Assembly: GCA_031278935.1 (NCBI GenBank) | Contig: JAITJK010000175.1 | Span: forward strand, 1 to 5,312 | Source of the DNA: Spirochaetaceae bacterium | Lineage (GTDB): Bacteria; Spirochaetota; Spirochaetia; Treponematales; Breznakiellaceae | Direction of reading: 5' to 3' | DNA length: 5,312 bases | Shown here: piece by piece, positions 4,468 through 5,312 of the stretch | Numbering within the stretch: the stretch's first letter is position 1 | Layout: each line of letters opens with the position of its first letter | Made by a program: the position numbers and the translations under genes | The notes under the pieces: model-generated | The model's input: only the letters and a program-made list of their open reading frames with translations | The model's database searches: none | Told to the model about the DNA's origin: nothing

Positions 4468-5312
4468 AATCTCGCAGCGCGGGCTTGAACGGTTTCCCCA
4501 GGATCGGTATGAAGTGGCCAGCGAGCTTCCCCGGCCTGACGCGCTCCTGGTGCGGAGCGCGGACCTCCATGACGTGAAGATCCCCGATACGGTTAAGGCC
4601 ATAGCCCGGGCCGGTGCGGGGTATAACAACATCCCGCTGGACCTATGTAGCAAGCGAGGGATCGTGGTGTTTACCACCCCTGGAGGCAACGCCAACGCCG
4701 TGAAAGAACTCACCTTGGCCGCGCTGTTCCTTGCTTCCCGGAACATCCTTAGGGGAACCGCCTGGGTCGCCGCCCTGGCGGACAAGGGCGCGGCAGTGCC
4801 GGAGCTGGTGGAGCGGGGAAAGGCCCAGTTTGAGGGCTCGGAAATCCGGGGAAAAGTCTTGGGCGTGGTAGGTCTTGGGGCCATTGGGGTCTTGACCGCT
4901 AACGATGCCCTGGCTTTGGGCATGGAGGTGATAGGCTACGATCCCTATATATCGGTAGACGCGGCTTGGAACCTCTCCCGGCAGGTAAACCGGGCAGAGA
5001 CCTTGGAAGGGCTTTTGGCAAAAGCCGATTATGTGAGTCTGCACCTTCCTTTGACCGATACAACCCGGGGATTTTTTAATGCGGGAAAAATCCGGCATCT
5101 CAAGCACGGCGCACGGCTCATCAACTTTGCTCGGGGCGGTTTGATTCATGAAGAGGATCTTATTGCCGCGTTACAAACGGGGAAGCTCGCCCTCTATGTA
5201 ACGGACTTCCCTTCCGTCGGGCTTCTTTCCTGTCCCAAGGCAATCTGCCTCCCTCATCTGGGGGCGTCCACCCCGGAAGCGGAGGATAACTGCGCGGTCA
5301 TGGCGGTACAAG
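4442..5312 (+). CDS. serA: 3-phosphoglycerate dehydrogenase (3' end outside window)
   Basis: SerA oxidises 3-phosphoglycerate to 3-phosphohydroxypyruvate with NAD, the entry step of serine synthesis and the step before SerC. The frame runs open to the window end, giving 290 residues. The N-terminus MFRIQTMNKIS belongs to a compact group of these dehydrogenases that lack the long N-terminal arm of E. coli SerA. Visible parts are the substrate-side RAGAGYNNI (56-64) and TTPGGNANAVKEL (78-90), the nucleotide-binding GLGAIG (144-149) with acidic D167 in YDPY for NAD rather than NADP, SLHLPLT (199-205), the catalytic arginine R231 in NFARGG, and the catalytic histidine H272 in PHLGAST. The glutamate that normally completes the catalytic set in the D-2-hydroxyacid dehydrogenase family is not obvious: the aligned position in VTDFPSVG holds V259. 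Any C-terminal ACT regulatory domain would lie beyond the window. Confidence 0.94.
   Translation, partial: MFRIQTMNKISQRGLERFPQDRYEVASELPRPDALLVRSADLHDVKIPDTVKAIARAGAGYNNIPLDLCSKRGIVVFTTPGGNANAVKELTLAALFLASRNILRGTAWVAALADKGAAVPELVERGKAQFEGSEIRGKVLGVVGLGAIGVLTANDALALGMEVIGYDPYISVDAAWNLSRQVNRAETLEGLLAKADYVSLHLPLTDTTRGFFNAGKIRHLKHGARLINFARGGLIHEEDLIAALQTGKLALYVTDFPSVGLLSCPKAICLPHLGASTPEAEDNCAVMAVQ

Noticed and set aside
4270..5149. Two long minus-strand open frames (217 and 168 codons) opposite serA
   Set aside because: They lie fully antisense to well-recognised serC/serA sequence and contain low-complexity, Arg/Ser/Pro-rich translations typical of the complement of GC-rich genes.
1..5312. CRISPR array, insertion sequence, prophage or tRNA gene
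   Set aside because: No regularly spaced repeats, terminal inverted repeats, transposase or integrase motifs, or cloverleaf-like sequence were seen on either strand. The XRE gene alone is not evidence of a prophage.

Overview
This is a gene-dense, moderately GC-rich bacterial chromosome segment. Genes carry clear Shine-Dalgarno (SD) sites, and promoter-like sequences of the sigma-70 type can be read. The taxon cannot be fixed from the window alone. My best guess is a spirochaete of the Treponema lineage or another anaerobe. The main hint is SerA, which has the short-type 3-phosphoglycerate dehydrogenase signatures (TLNKIS-like N-terminus, VTDFP, PHLGAST) that I associate with anaerobic bacteria. 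No mobile element, CRISPR array, rRNA or tRNA gene is visible.

Layout. (1) Positions 1-1276, plus strand: the end of a tryptophan operon. It holds the 3' part of trpC (indole-3-glycerol-phosphate synthase) and, 12 bp later, a complete trpF (phosphoribosylanthranilate isomerase) that probably starts at TTG. These are consecutive pathway enzymes (TrpF makes the substrate of TrpC). (2) Positions 1277-1495: a 219-bp convergent intergenic region with weak hairpins and an AT-rich patch, but no gene I can support. (3) Positions 1496-2431, minus strand: rnz, ribonuclease Z, with every metal ligand of the family visible. Its promoter-like sequence lies so close to the ATG that the mRNA may be almost leaderless. 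(4) Positions 2498-2686, minus strand: a 62-residue protein of unknown function. It is transcribed divergently from an XRE-family helix-turn-helix regulator (2876-3235, plus). The region between them holds a near-consensus promoter with a pair of 7-bp direct repeats and a perfect 10-bp palindrome, a good candidate operator. (5) Positions 3325 to the window end, plus strand: serC and serA, overlapping by 26 bp. They encode the phosphoserine aminotransferase and 3-phosphoglycerate dehydrogenase of L-serine synthesis. SerA is cut off by the window end.

How the genes fit together. The two biosynthetic blocks are linked metabolically, since L-serine is a co-substrate of tryptophan synthase, but nothing shows that they are co-regulated. 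The least explained part is the small-protein/XRE pair. The small protein resembles, without gaps, the C-terminal helical tail of the neighbouring regulator and lies behind a repeat-rich promoter. This could be a small self-regulating module, but that is inference. The rest is ordinary housekeeping sequence with a few regulatory oddities.
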